Shown here: piece by piece, positions 1-8,368 of the stretch
How the letters are laid out: every line of letters starts with the position of its first letter
Position numbering within the stretch: position 1 is the first letter of the stretch
Source: an uncultured Roseburia sp.
GTDB lineage: Bacteria; Bacillota_A; Clostridia; Lachnospirales; Lachnospiraceae
Assembly: GCA_900753715.1 (NCBI GenBank)
Contig: CAAEAE010000160.1
Location: 1 to 28,128 of the forward strand
Reading direction: 5' to 3'
DNA length: 28,128 bases
Notes under the pieces: generated by a model
Told to the model about the DNA's origin: nothing
Databases searched by the model: none
What the model saw: the letters and a program-made list of their open reading frames with translations, nothing else
Made by a program: the position numbers and the translations under genes

Positions 1-27
1 GCGGGCTATATACAAGATAAAAATATT

Positions 28-36
28 TGTTATAAT
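28..36 (+). promoter_or_regulatory. Extended -10 promoter element before the LytTR gene
   Basis: TGTTATAAT is a perfect extended -10 (TGnTATAAT). The possible ATG at 35 lies inside this hexamer, so a transcript from here would begin near 43 and could not use that ATG. This argues for translation starting at 71. No good -35 is visible, which fits an extended -10 promoter. Confidence 0.6.
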
Positions 37-70
37 GAAAACATCACAGGGGAAGGAAAACCGATCGGGA

Positions 71-529
71 ATGAAAGTACGGATTGAATTGACGGACAAC
101 TGCACAGAGGAAGAGGTGGTAATCCATTGCGGAAGCCTGAGCGAGGAGGTTGTGGCGATTCAGAACGCCATAGCGGAAATCACCTCGGGAAAGAAGCGTT
201 TCTCTTTTTACCGGGAGGATACGGAGTATTATCTGCCGCTGGAGTCCATTCTCTTTTTTGAGACGGACGAGAGGGAGATCAGCGCGCATACAGTCGATCA
301 GGTCTATCGCACCAAGTATAAGCTGTATGAGCTGGAGGAGCTTCTTCCGGGCTACTTTATGCGGGCATCCAAGTCCGCCATACTCAATACGAACAAAATC
401 TATTCGATCACGCACAGCCTTTCCAACTGTATCGTGCAGTTTCAGAACACGCACAAACAGATCTATGTGTCAAGGTATTATTACAAGCCGCTGCGTGAGC
501 GGCTGGAAGAAAAAAGAAGAAAAGATTGA
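71..529 (+). CDS. LytTR-family DNA-binding regulator
   Basis: The protein has about 152 residues. The C-terminal two thirds looks like a LytTR DNA-binding domain: a stretch reading YYLPLESILFFETDER, followed by the pattern FMRASKSAILNTNKIYSI that is typical of LytTR proteins. There is no receiver domain, so it belongs to the short stand-alone LytTR regulators common in Firmicutes. The start at 71 was chosen because the upstream ATG at 35 is part of the -10 promoter hexamer; a GGGGAAGG ribosome site lies about 14 bases before it. The membrane protein gene begins 17 bases after the stop, and the pair is probably one operon in which the regulator controls a LiaF-like membrane sensor. The regulatory target is inferred, not seen. 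Confidence 0.85.
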   Translation: MKVRIELTDNCTEEEVVIHCGSLSEEVVAIQNAIAEITSGKKRFSFYREDTEYYLPLESILFFETDEREISAHTVDQVYRTKYKLYELEELLPGYFMRASKSAILNTNKIYSITHSLSNCIVQFQNTHKQIYVSRYYYKPLRERLEEKRRKD

Positions 530-546
530 AAGGAACGGAGAGTATT

Positions 547-1245
547 ATGAAAAAAGAAAGAATTTTTTGGGGTATTTATCTGATTCTGGGCGCTGTCTTT
601 ATACTGGCGGCGAAACTGGGATTTATGCAGGGCGTGGGCATCTGGAGCTTAGTCTGGACGCTGGTGTTTGCGGCGGCGCTGATCAAGAGTCTGATCAAGC
701 TGAACTTCTTCGGTATTTTTATGTCGGTCGCGTTACTTGCCATCGTCTATGCGAAACCGCTGCAGATTCAGGCGATCACACCGTGGCCTGTGCTGGGAGC
801 CGGACTTTTACTGGGAATCGGTTTCAGCCTGATCTTTCCCAAGAAGGGAAAACAGTATTATGTAAAAAGATATCATCACCCGGACGGAGAGCGGATTATC
901 AACGAGCAGGACGGCAGCAACTGCAAATGCTCCGTCAGCTTCGGATCTTCCATCAAGTACATCAATTCGGATGCCTTTGAACGTGCGGATCTGGAGAATA
1001 ATTTCGGAAGCCTGAAGGTGTATTTTGACAACGCCATTATGAAGGGCACGGAGGCGCATGTCTACATTGAGAACAATTTCGGCGGCGTCGAGCTGTATGT
1101 GCCGAAAACCTGGGCGGTGAACTGCAAGATATCCAATGCATTCGCAGGCGTGGACGAGAAGGGACATGCGCAGCCTGACGGCGTACACACCCTGTATCTT
1201 CACGGCGACAACAGCTTTGCCGGTGTTACGGTAATTTATGTATAG
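547..1245 (+). CDS. LiaF-like membrane protein (cell-wall-stress type)
   Basis: This is a protein of about 232 residues. The first 100 residues contain four hydrophobic segments separated by short loops, as in the LiaF transmembrane domain. The rest is soluble, with repeated short strands (NNFGSLKVYFDNA, NNFGGVELYVPKTW, NAFAGV, NSFAGVTVIYV) typical of the DUF2154/LiaF C-terminal beta-helical domain. The start at 547 is preceded by AGGAACGGAG; a longer in-frame start at 526 would overlap the previous stop and lacks a site. In Bacillus, LiaF restrains the LiaSR envelope-stress response; here the partner is a LytTR regulator, a pairing known in Lachnospiraceae. The role in envelope sensing is inferred from the family. 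Confidence 0.8.
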   Translation: MKKERIFWGIYLILGAVFILAAKLGFMQGVGIWSLVWTLVFAAALIKSLIKLNFFGIFMSVALLAIVYAKPLQIQAITPWPVLGAGLLLGIGFSLIFPKKGKQYYVKRYHHPDGERIINEQDGSNCKCSVSFGSSIKYINSDAFERADLENNFGSLKVYFDNAIMKGTEAHVYIENNFGGVELYVPKTWAVNCKISNAFAGVDEKGHAQPDGVHTLYLHGDNSFAGVTVIYV

Positions 1246-1275
1246 CTAATTCGACATGTTTTGCGCGTAACAAGG

Positions 1276-1304
1276 TTGCAATTCAAGGTCTGCTGTGGTA
1301 AACT
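1276..1304 (+). promoter_or_regulatory. Sigma-A-type promoter of the B12 operon
   Basis: TTGCAA and TAAACT are separated by exactly 17 bases. Transcription would start around 1311, about 40 bases before the cobalamin riboswitch. This is the only good candidate in the 470-base gap between the LiaF-like gene and the DUF4430 gene. Confidence 0.5.
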
Positions 1305-1349
1305 TTCTCCGTGATTCGGTTTTTGCTGCCGGATTACCATGTGAATATA

Positions 1350-1535
1350 GGCGGTGACAGGTGTCGGATGGACGTTTTGTGTCAGGATCCGGTGAAAAGG
1401 GAAACAGGTGAAAGACCTGTACGATCTCGTCGCTGTGATAAGGGAGCCGCGCTCCGATGAAGAAAGCCACTGAGCATATGCTTGGGAAGGTGGGGCGCGG
1501 TGAGGATCTTAGAGTCAGAAGACCTGCCTGTCATT
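1350..1535 (+). promoter_or_regulatory. Cobalamin (B12) riboswitch
   Basis: The segment shows the conserved cobalamin riboswitch blocks in order: AAAAGGGAAACAGGTG with its pairing partner ACCTGT, then TCGTCGCTGTGAT, GCCACTG, CTTGGGAAGGTGGGGCGCGG, and the B12 box AGTCAGAAGACCTGCC. GACAGG at 1356-1361 pairs with CCTGTC at 1527-1532 as the closing P1-type stem. A terminator hairpin follows 100 bases later, so ligand binding probably promotes termination and shuts off the two downstream genes when B12 is plentiful. The box pattern is seen directly; control by adenosyl- or methyl-cobalamin follows from the known class. Exact boundaries are approximate. Confidence 0.92.
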
Positions 1536-1635
1536 CGGTACAGAAAGACCACGAGGAATTGGGCTTGTACGCACCTTTCGGGTATCCGGAACTGAAAAAG
1601 TGCCGGGTGCTGTCGTTGTGCTACGAAAATGTATG

Positions 1636-1663
1636 ATCCCTTGTGCCTGCACAGGGGATTTTT
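1636..1663 (+). terminator. Rho-independent terminator of the B12 riboswitch
   Basis: ATCCCTTGTGC and GCACAGGGGAT form a stem of up to 11 pairs (one G-U) around a tight CT centre, followed by a run of T. It sits between the riboswitch and the ATG at 1718, where an expression-platform terminator would be expected. The hairpin GTACA/TGTAC earlier in the leader may be part of the switching structure. Confidence 0.8.
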
Positions 1664-1717
1664 GTATTCACAAAAGAATAAGCCAAAGCCGGAAAACGGC
1701 AGAAAGGGAGGATAACT

Positions 1718-2143
1718 ATGGCAGATCAGGCAAAGAGTTCAAACAAGAAAGTCATTATCGGAGTGGCTGCACTGGTAGCGGTAATCGCAGTTCTGGCGGT
1801 TGTATTTTTCGTGTTCCGCGAGAAGCCGGTACAGGGCGCAAAGAGCATCACCATCGAGGTGGTCGATAATGAGCAGAAGAGCACTACCTACACGGTACAC
1901 ACAGATGCAGAATTCCTGCGTCAGGCAATGGAAGAGGCTGACGGACTGGAGTTTACCGGTTCTGAGAGCGAGTACGGCCTGTTTATCGACACGGTAAACG
2001 GTGTGACCGCAGATTACAGCGCAGACGGTGCTTACTGGAGCTTCTATGTGAACGGCGAATACTGCAACTATGGTGTGGATCAGCAGCCCGTTGAGGACGG
2101 CGATGCATTCCAGATCAAGTACGAGGTATATGCAGCAAACTAA
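1718..2143 (+). CDS. Membrane-anchored DUF4430 (transcobalamin C-terminal-like) protein, likely cobalamin binding
   Basis: The protein has 141 residues: a short charged N-terminus, one hydrophobic anchor at about residues 10-34, then an extracellular domain. That domain has the DUF4430 layout: ITIEVVDNEQKSTTYTVHTD, a helix reading EFLRQAMEEADGLEF, then YWSFYVNGEYCNYGVDQQPV and a final YEV strand. DUF4430 is related to the C-terminal domain of intrinsic factor and transcobalamin. It lacks a lipobox cysteine, so it is probably held by its uncleaved helix. The ribosome site AAAGGGAGG precedes the ATG. The B12 riboswitch and the neighbouring ECF S gene make extracellular cobalamin or corrinoid capture the best role; this is inference from context plus family. 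Confidence 0.85.
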   Translation: MADQAKSSNKKVIIGVAALVAVIAVLAVVFFVFREKPVQGAKSITIEVVDNEQKSTTYTVHTDAEFLRQAMEEADGLEFTGSESEYGLFIDTVNGVTADYSADGAYWSFYVNGEYCNYGVDQQPVEDGDAFQIKYEVYAAN

Positions 2144-2172
2144 GCTTCACAATGGGACGGAATGGAGAAAGT

Positions 2173-2721
2173 ATGAAAAAGAAAGGCAGCGCATTGCAGG
2201 TTGGCGTAAAAGAAATTGCATTGATCGGTATGATGACGGCAGTGATTGAAGTCAGCAAGCTTGCGCTCACCTTCCTTCCCAACGTGGAGCTTGTGACCTT
2301 TTGGATCGTCATGTTCACGCTCTTTTTCGGCCCCAAGGTCATCTATTCCATCATTGTCTTTATTCTCATTGAAACTACGATCTACGGAATCCATACATGG
2401 GTGATCATGTATGCCTATATCTGGCCGATGCTGGCGATTGTCGTCCATCTGTGCCGCAGGAAAAATTCCGTCTGGTTTTACAGCATTTTGTCCGGATTCT
2501 ACGGACTTTTCTTCGGAGCCTTCTGCTCCATTCCCTATATTTTTATCGGCTCGGTAGGCGGAGGCATCCGCAGCGGACTGATCATGGCATTCAACTGGTG
2601 GGTTTCGGGGATTCCCTTCGACATCCTGCACGGTGTCGCCAATTTTATACTGATGTCCGTATTGTATGTGCCGGTGAGAAGCCTTCTCGGAAAAGTGAGA
2701 AATATGTGGAACAGGGATTAA
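2173..2721 (+). CDS. ECF transporter S component, probably for cobalamin
   Basis: This is a highly hydrophobic protein of about 182 residues with five to six membrane helices and short loops, the size and layout of ECF S components (substrate-binding membrane subunits). The N-terminal ALQVGVKEIALIGMMTAVIEV segment is typical of the ECF S fold, including small residues in helix 1 that contact EcfT. The start at 2173 has GGAGAAAGT just before it; an in-frame ATG at 2152 lacks a site. It follows the DUF4430 gene by 29 bases, under the same B12 riboswitch, so cobalamin or a precursor is the likely substrate (CbrT-like). The EcfA/A'/T energy module is not in the window and is presumably shared from elsewhere. 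Confidence 0.85.
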   Translation: MKKKGSALQVGVKEIALIGMMTAVIEVSKLALTFLPNVELVTFWIVMFTLFFGPKVIYSIIVFILIETTIYGIHTWVIMYAYIWPMLAIVVHLCRRKNSVWFYSILSGFYGLFFGAFCSIPYIFIGSVGGGIRSGLIMAFNWWVSGIPFDILHGVANFILMSVLYVPVRSLLGKVRNMWNRD

Positions 2722-4145
2722 TCATCATCCTCGTTGAGCTTTGAACAGGGAAGGGAGAAGATAAATTCCGTTCCCACGCCCTCGGTGCTGATTACGTTGA
2801 TATGCTCCCCGTGGGAGGCAATGATCTCCTTCACGATGGACAAGCCAAGCCCGGTTCCCTTCTTGTCCTTACCGCGGGAGAGATCCGACTTGTAAAAGCG
2901 TTCCCAGATCAGCTTTAAGTCATCCTTTGGGATGCCGATGCCGCTGTCCTTGACGGAAACAAAGAGCTTATGCTTCTTCTCCGAAGTCTCGATGCGGATC
3001 ACGGAATCGTGGTGGCTGAATTTGATGGCATTGTCCAAAAGGTTATAGAGAACCTGCTGTATCTTTCCCATATCCGCGTTGACATACATGACGTCCCCGG
3101 TCAGCATCAGCTCAATGGCGATGGTCTTTTTGCGGCAGGTGCCCTCAAAGGAGGCGGCAGTGTTGCGGATTACCTGATTGATGTCGAAGTCGGTCTTGTC
3201 AAGCAGCATCCCCTTGGTATTGAGGTTGTTTAAGGTCAGCAGACTGTTGGTCAGCTTGGTCAGTCGGTCGGTTTCGTTCAGCACGATCTGTAAGTATTTC
3301 TCATGCAGCTCGGGCGGAATCGTGCCGTCCAGCATCGCCTCCAGATACCCTCTTATGGAAGTGAGGGGCGAACGGAAATCGTGGGAGATATTTGCCACAA
3401 ATTTCTTCTGGTCATCCTCCGAGCGGGCGATTTCGCTTGCCATATAGTTCAGGCAGGCGGCAAGATAGCCGATTTCATCGTCGCTGTCCACCTGAAACTC
3501 ATAGTGCATATTGCCCGATGCGTACTGCTCCGTGGCATAGGTGATCTTGCGGAGCGGAATGTAGACGATCTCCGTAAAGAAAAGCAGGATGATCAGGGAC
3601 AAAAGCAGCAGGATGCCCAGTGTGATGTAAGAGATAGTCAGAAGATTGTTACAGGACTTCACGATGGAGGTCATGGGATAATGGATCACTACATAGCCCT
3701 TTACCTTGTACTCGGAGGTAATGGGCGCAATGACATTGAGCATGTCCTCGTCAAAGCTGTCAAAGAAATTTCCCACGTTATAGTAAGATCCGGCGGTGAT
3801 GGTCGGATCAAAGCTTTCGATCATAATAACATCATCCACATTCAGGGGCAGGGAGGTGCTGAGCACCATTCTGCCGGAGGGGTTGATGATCCAGATGGTG
3901 GAATCCAGATACACGGAGAGCATGTCCAGCTGTGTCTTCACGCTTTCCAGAGAGGCATCGTTGGTATACAGACCGGAGGCGTAGGTGTCGGCGATCAGGG
4001 TCGCTTCCGAATAGAGCGAGTTCGCCTTTTCCCTCGTAAGCTGCTCTGTGGTCATGTTCGGCACGAAGGTGGTGATGATAATGAAACCAAAGATGCCGAA
4101 GATGGCATATGCAAGTATAAATTTGAGATACAGAGTCTTTCTCAT
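2718..4145 (-). CDS. Sensor histidine kinase, HAMP type
   Basis: This is a 475-residue two-component kinase. It has a membrane helix at about residues 7-29, an extracellular sensing region at about 30-166, and a second helix at about 167-192. A HAMP linker follows, then a HisKA domain with phospho-acceptor His255 in NISHDFRSPLTSIRGYLEAM. The ATPase domain contains the N box (QQVLYNLLDNAIKFS), DSGIGIP, an F box (WERFYKSD) and GTGLGLSIVKEI. Its ATG overlaps the stop of the response regulator (ATGA), so the two are translationally coupled. Its stop overlaps the stop of the convergent ECF S gene. The signal sensed is not evident; the partner is the adjacent OmpR-type regulator. Confidence 0.93.
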   Translation of the reverse strand: MRKTLYLKFILAYAIFGIFGFIIITTFVPNMTTEQLTREKANSLYSEATLIADTYASGLYTNDASLESVKTQLDMLSVYLDSTIWIINPSGRMVLSTSLPLNVDDVIMIESFDPTITAGSYYNVGNFFDSFDEDMLNVIAPITSEYKVKGYVVIHYPMTSIVKSCNNLLTISYITLGILLLLSLIILLFFTEIVYIPLRKITYATEQYASGNMHYEFQVDSDDEIGYLAACLNYMASEIARSEDDQKKFVANISHDFRSPLTSIRGYLEAMLDGTIPPELHEKYLQIVLNETDRLTKLTNSLLTLNNLNTKGMLLDKTDFDINQVIRNTAASFEGTCRKKTIAIELMLTGDVMYVNADMGKIQQVLYNLLDNAIKFSHHDSVIRIETSEKKHKLFVSVKDSGIGIPKDDLKLIWERFYKSDLSRGKDKKGTGLGLSIVKEIIASHGEHINVISTEGVGTEFIFSLPCSKLNEDDD

Positions 4146-4852
4146 GCCGGATTCCCTTTGACTTCAAATTTGTATCCGATGCCCCAGATGGTAGAGATCT
4201 TCCAGATGTCGTGATCCTTGATCTTTTCGCGCAGACGCTTGATATGTACGTCCACCGTGCGGGTGTCGCCGATATACTCATATCCCCAGATCTGATCCAG
4301 AAGCTGCTCCCTCGTGAAAACATGGTTGGGCGACGAAGCCAGAAAATAGAGAAGCTCCAGCTCCTTCGGCGGCATCTCCACGGTCTGTCCCATGTAAATA
4401 ACGGAGTAGTTGGTCTGGTTGATGATAAGATCGGGGTATTCCACGCACTTTTCCCCTGCGGAGGCAGATGCGACCGTCTGCGGCTTGTAGCGGCGCAGCA
4501 CCGCCTTTACCCGGGCGACCAGCTCCTTCGAGTCGAAGGGCTTTTCCATGAAATCATCGGCGCCCAGCTCCAGACCCAGCACCTTGTCAAACACCTCGCC
4601 CTTTGCGGACAGGATGATAATGGGAATCTGGCTCTTAGCACGCACTTCCCTGCAGACCTGATAGCCGTCGATACCCGGCAGCATCAGATCCAGCAGGATC
4701 AGATTGGGTGAAAAGGAATCAACCGCGGTCAGGGCAGATTCCCCATCGCCCACGATCATGGTCTCAAAACATTCTTTTGTGAGGTATAGCGAAATCAGCT
4801 CCGCAATATTTTCATCATCATCCACAATGAGGATTTTCTGCTTACTTACCAT
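4142..4852 (-). CDS. OmpR/PhoB-type response regulator
   Basis: This is a regulator of 236 residues from the chosen start. The receiver domain carries the acidic pocket VDDDEN and phospho-acceptor Asp55 in LLDLMLPGIDGYQV, with ILSAKG and KPFDSKEL further on. The C-terminal winged helix ends with DTRTVDVHIKRLREKI, as in OmpR-family DNA-binding domains. The start at 4852 is preceded by AGAAAGGAAACT; a longer frame to 4879 exists but lacks a site. It lies 28 bases after mutS2 and overlaps the kinase gene, so it is probably the fourth gene of a TSCPD-murG-mutS2-regulator-kinase operon. Confidence 0.93.
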   Translation of the reverse strand: MVSKQKILIVDDDENIAELISLYLTKECFETMIVGDGESALTAVDSFSPNLILLDLMLPGIDGYQVCREVRAKSQIPIIILSAKGEVFDKVLGLELGADDFMEKPFDSKELVARVKAVLRRYKPQTVASASAGEKCVEYPDLIINQTNYSVIYMGQTVEMPPKELELLYFLASSPNHVFTREQLLDQIWGYEYIGDTRTVDVHIKRLREKIKDHDIWKISTIWGIGYKFEVKGNPA

Positions 4853-4880
4853 AGAGTTTCCTTTCTGAGATTCTTTCAAA

Positions 4881-7259
4881 TTATTTGAAGGTTACGATTG
4901 TGACACCTGCGTCACCTTCTCCAAACTCGCCCAAGCGGTATTCCTTGACATATTTGAGGCGCTTCAAGTGGGAATGCACAGCACTTCGCAGGGCGCCGGT
5001 TCCCTTGCCGTGTACTACCCGGACACTGGGCAGATGTGCCAGATAGGCGTCGTCCAGATATTTGTCCAGAGAGGCAACCGCCTCGTCGCAGGTCATGCCC
5101 AGAAGATTGATCTCCGGGGAGATGGTCAGGGACTTCGACAGCTTCATTTTGCCGCCGGAGGTGCGTAACGGCTTGGCAGCGGTTGCGCTGTCCTCGTCCG
5201 CCAACAGCACCAGATCGTTCACATTCACATTGGAGCGCATGATGCCGCACTGCACAAAGAGGTTTCCTTTGGCGTCAGGCAGTGTGCTGACGGTGCCCTT
5301 GAGACCCATGGAGACGATCTTTACGGAGTCTCCCTTCTTCAACTTGCGGGGATCCGGCTTTTTCTGCTCCGGCTTAGGGGGCGTCTTGAGGGCAAGGCGG
5401 GCATTCTTGTCGTCGATCTGCGTGCGCAGCTTCTGGCGCTTTCGCTCAAGTTCCTTGATGTCCGTCCCTGCGTCGGCTTTGTTGAAGGCGCTGATGGCCT
5501 CGTCCGCCACATCCTTTGCTTCCTGCAGGATCGCCCGCGCCTTTTCGTTTGCCTCCCGCAGGATCTTGTCCCGGGCGTTGTCCAGCTTCTCGTTCTTTGC
5601 CTTGAGCTGACCCTCCAGCGTCTTGATCCGCTCCTTGTATTCCGCAATCTCTTTATGCTCTTTTTCAATGGTGATCCGGCTGTTTTCCAGATCCGCGATC
5701 ACATCCTCGAAGCTCTCGTCCTCCTTGCTGATCTGGGCTTTTGCCGCCTCGATGATCTCATCGGGCAGTCCCAGCTTGGAGGAAATGGCAAATGCGTTGC
5801 TCTTTCCGGGAATGCCGATCAGCAGGCGGTAGGTGGGCCGGAGGGATTCCACATCAAATTCACAGCATGCGTTTTCCACAAAGGAGGTGGAGAGCGCATA
5901 GAGCTTTAACTCGCTGTAATGGGTGGTCGCCATGGTACGGATCCCTCTGTCATGCAGATGGTTCAGAATGGCGATGGCCAGTGCGGCTCCCTCGGTGGGA
6001 TCTGTTCCCGCTCCCAGCTCGTCAAAGAGGCAGAGGGAATTTTCATCTGCATGTGACAGTATTGTCACTATGGTTGTCATATGGGAGGAGAAGGTGGACA
6101 GGCTCTGTTCGATGCTCTGCTCATCTCCGATATCGGCGTAGACCTCTTCAAAGACGGAAAGCTCCGACCGGTCTGAGGCGGGGATATGCAGTCCTGCCTG
6201 TCCCATCAGCGTGAACAGCCCCACCGTCTTTAAGGACACGGTCTTGCCGCCTGTGTTGGGGCCTGTGATGATCAGCAGATCAAAGCGCTTTCCCAGCTCG
6301 ATATCAATGGGAACCACCTTCTTTTTGTCAAGCAGGGGATGCCTGCCCTTGCGGATGCGGATGCTGTGCTCACTGTTGAACAGGGGCATGGTGGCATTCT
6401 GTTCCATGGCAAGCTTTCCGCGGGCAAAAATGAAATCCAGCTCCGTCATAATCCGCTGGTCGGTTGCAATTTCCGTGGTGTGAACCGCTACCTGAGCGGA
6501 TAGCTCCGCGAGGATCTTTTCGATCTCCTTCTGCTCCGCGATGGCAAGCTCCTTCAACTGGTTGTTCAATTCCACAACGGCTGCGGGCTCGATAAAGAAG
6601 GTGGAGCCTGTGGAGGACTGGTCGTGAACCATACCGGAAACCTGACTCTTGTATTCCGCCTTTACGGGAATGCAGTACCGGTTATCACGCATGGTGATGA
6701 CCGCATCCTGCAAGTAGGTGCGGTAAGCTCCGGTCAGCATGGATCCGAGCTGGTTGTGGATTTTTTCGTTTGTAAGGTGAATGCTCCGGCGGATGCGCTT
6801 CAACTCGGGGCTTGCATCATCCGCGAACTCTTCCTCGGACAAAATGCACCGACGGATTTCATCCGCAATATGTGACAATGTTGTCAGATCGTCAAAATAG
6901 GAGGAGAGAGAATCGGGGACGGCATCTTCCTTGTCCACCCGTCCGAAGGATTTGATGCGGGCAACGTTTTCCAGAAAGCCCGCGATTTTCAGAAGCTCGA
7001 CAGCGGAGAGGGAGCTCCCCACTTCCAGAGATTTCAGAGAGAAACCTAATTCCTTGTTGCCGCCGAAGGAGGTGCTGCCGTACTGGAACAGCCGGGAGAG
7101 CGCGTCGGCCGTCTCGGTCTGCATGTTACGGATCAGCTTAAGGTCGGTTTCGGGCATCAGCGCGCCGCAACGCGCTTTTCCGGGTGCCGAATCCGCCTTC
7201 TCCGTCAGCCTGAGAATGATTTTATCATATTCCAATGTGTGTAAAACTTTACTGTTCAT
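4881..7259 (-). CDS. mutS2: MutS2 ATPase/endonuclease with Smr domain
   Basis: The 792-residue length is normal for MutS2. It lacks the MutS mismatch-recognition domain and has a clamp/lever region, then an ATPase with Walker A GPNTGGKT at residues 333-340 and a Walker B region LCLFDELGAGTDPTEGAAL. A long charged coiled coil covers about residues 510-640, and a C-terminal Smr nuclease-like domain carries VVHGKGTGALR. The usual LDLRG motif of Smr reads INLLGM, so its nuclease activity may differ from canonical members. MutS2 has been linked to suppression of recombination and, in Bacillus, to rescue of collided ribosomes. The ATG overlaps the end of murG by 11 bases, with AAAGGAT inside murG serving as the site. 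Confidence 0.95.
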   Translation of the reverse strand: MNSKVLHTLEYDKIILRLTEKADSAPGKARCGALMPETDLKLIRNMQTETADALSRLFQYGSTSFGGNKELGFSLKSLEVGSSLSAVELLKIAGFLENVARIKSFGRVDKEDAVPDSLSSYFDDLTTLSHIADEIRRCILSEEEFADDASPELKRIRRSIHLTNEKIHNQLGSMLTGAYRTYLQDAVITMRDNRYCIPVKAEYKSQVSGMVHDQSSTGSTFFIEPAAVVELNNQLKELAIAEQKEIEKILAELSAQVAVHTTEIATDQRIMTELDFIFARGKLAMEQNATMPLFNSEHSIRIRKGRHPLLDKKKVVPIDIELGKRFDLLIITGPNTGGKTVSLKTVGLFTLMGQAGLHIPASDRSELSVFEEVYADIGDEQSIEQSLSTFSSHMTTIVTILSHADENSLCLFDELGAGTDPTEGAALAIAILNHLHDRGIRTMATTHYSELKLYALSTSFVENACCEFDVESLRPTYRLLIGIPGKSNAFAISSKLGLPDEIIEAAKAQISKEDESFEDVIADLENSRITIEKEHKEIAEYKERIKTLEGQLKAKNEKLDNARDKILREANEKARAILQEAKDVADEAISAFNKADAGTDIKELERKRQKLRTQIDDKNARLALKTPPKPEQKKPDPRKLKKGDSVKIVSMGLKGTVSTLPDAKGNLFVQCGIMRSNVNVNDLVLLADEDSATAAKPLRTSGGKMKLSKSLTISPEINLLGMTCDEAVASLDKYLDDAYLAHLPSVRVVHGKGTGALRSAVHSHLKRLKYVKEYRLGEFGEGDAGVTIVTFK

Positions 7260-8328
7260 GTTGATCCTTTGTCATATCATTGATCAACCCCATGATGGTA
7301 TCGATGGAACTGAGCTGGTGGCTCTGCCTCATGGCGTCGATATAGGTTTGTCGGGAACAATACAGCTCCTGCACCTTTTCCACCAGAAGGCGGTCGCTCA
7401 GATCATCCTCGTCTATGACGATGGAAAATCCCTGGGCTTCAAAGGAGCGTGCATTCAAAAGCTGATCTCCCCTGCTCTTGGAGCTGGGAAGCGGAATCAG
7501 AATATTGGGTTTGTTGAGGGCAAGAAGCTCGCAGATGGCATTGGCCCCCGCGCGGGAGATCACTACATCAGCCATGGCAAAAATATCCTTGAGCTCTGCC
7601 TTCAGGTATTCAAACTGTTTGTAGCCTTTTGTATTCAACAGGAGGTTATCTACTTTGTCCTTGCCGCAGAGATGCACCACCTGAAAGTCCTCAAGCAATT
7701 TGGGAAGCGCCTCGCGCACCACCTTATTGACGCTGGCGGCGCCCTGACTGCCGCCGATCACCATGATCACCGGTTTATTGGCGGTAAAACCGCAGAGCTC
7801 CAGCGCATTGATCTTGTTGCCGGAGAACAGTTCCTCGCGCACCGGGGAGCCGGTGAGGACAGCCTTCTTTTCGGGGAGCAGCTTGAGTGTTTCCGGAAAA
7901 TTACAGCATACCTTGTCGGCAACGGGAATGCAGAGCTTGTTTGCCAGTCCGGGCGTCATGTCGGACTCGTGGATCAGGCAGGGAATGCCAAGAGAGGCAG
8001 CCGCTCTCACCACAGGCACACTGACAAAGCCGCCCTTGGAAAACACCACATCGGGCTTTATTTCTTTCAGGATCTTTCTCGCCTCCGTGTATCCCTTGAT
8101 AACGCGGAAGGGATCCGTAAAGTTTTTCGGATCCAGATACCGTCTGAACTTTCCCGTGGATATCCCGTAGTAGGGGATGTCAAAGTCGGCAATGAGCTTC
8201 TTTTCAATGCCATCGTAGGAACCCATATAGGTGATTTCATAGCCTGCCGCTTTGAGGTGCGGCAGCAATGCCAGATTGGGTGTTACATGTCCTGCGGTTC
8301 CGCCGCCTGTCAGTACGATTTTTTTCAA
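7249..8328 (-). CDS. murG: MurG: lipid II-forming N-acetylglucosaminyltransferase
   Basis: MurG adds GlcNAc from UDP-GlcNAc to lipid I at the inner membrane face to make lipid II for peptidoglycan. The 359-residue protein has the N-terminal GGGTAGHVTPN loop, the PDVVFSKGGFVSVPVVRAA segment, the HESDMTPGLANKL motif and the C-terminal donor-binding GGSQGAASVN, all typical of the GT28 family. The start codon is TTG at 8328, preceded by AGGAGG at eight bases; no ATG fits. The gene sits between a TSCPD protein and mutS2, outside the usual mra/dcw cluster, an arrangement common in this group of Clostridia. Confidence 0.93.
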   Translation of the reverse strand: MKKIVLTGGGTAGHVTPNLALLPHLKAAGYEITYMGSYDGIEKKLIADFDIPYYGISTGKFRRYLDPKNFTDPFRVIKGYTEARKILKEIKPDVVFSKGGFVSVPVVRAAASLGIPCLIHESDMTPGLANKLCIPVADKVCCNFPETLKLLPEKKAVLTGSPVREELFSGNKINALELCGFTANKPVIMVIGGSQGAASVNKVVREALPKLLEDFQVVHLCGKDKVDNLLLNTKGYKQFEYLKAELKDIFAMADVVISRAGANAICELLALNKPNILIPLPSSKSRGDQLLNARSFEAQGFSIVIDEDDLSDRLLVEKVQELYCSRQTYIDAMRQSHQLSSIDTIMGLINDMTKDQHEQ

Positions 8329-8368
8329 GATGATTGCCTCCTGCCGATCTTACTTTTGTGATTGTGCT

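Noticed and set aside
35..70. Earlier ATG for the LytTR protein
   Set aside because: That ATG lies within the TATAAT promoter hexamer and would not be present in the transcript.
3303..4214. Long plus-strand frame opposite the histidine kinase gene
   Set aside because: It mirrors a strongly conserved kinase on the other strand, has a His/Gly-rich composition typical of antisense frames and no start signals.
6931..8361. 476-residue plus-strand frame opposite murG and mutS2
   Set aside because: It is the antisense of two well-identified genes and shows no recognisable motif.
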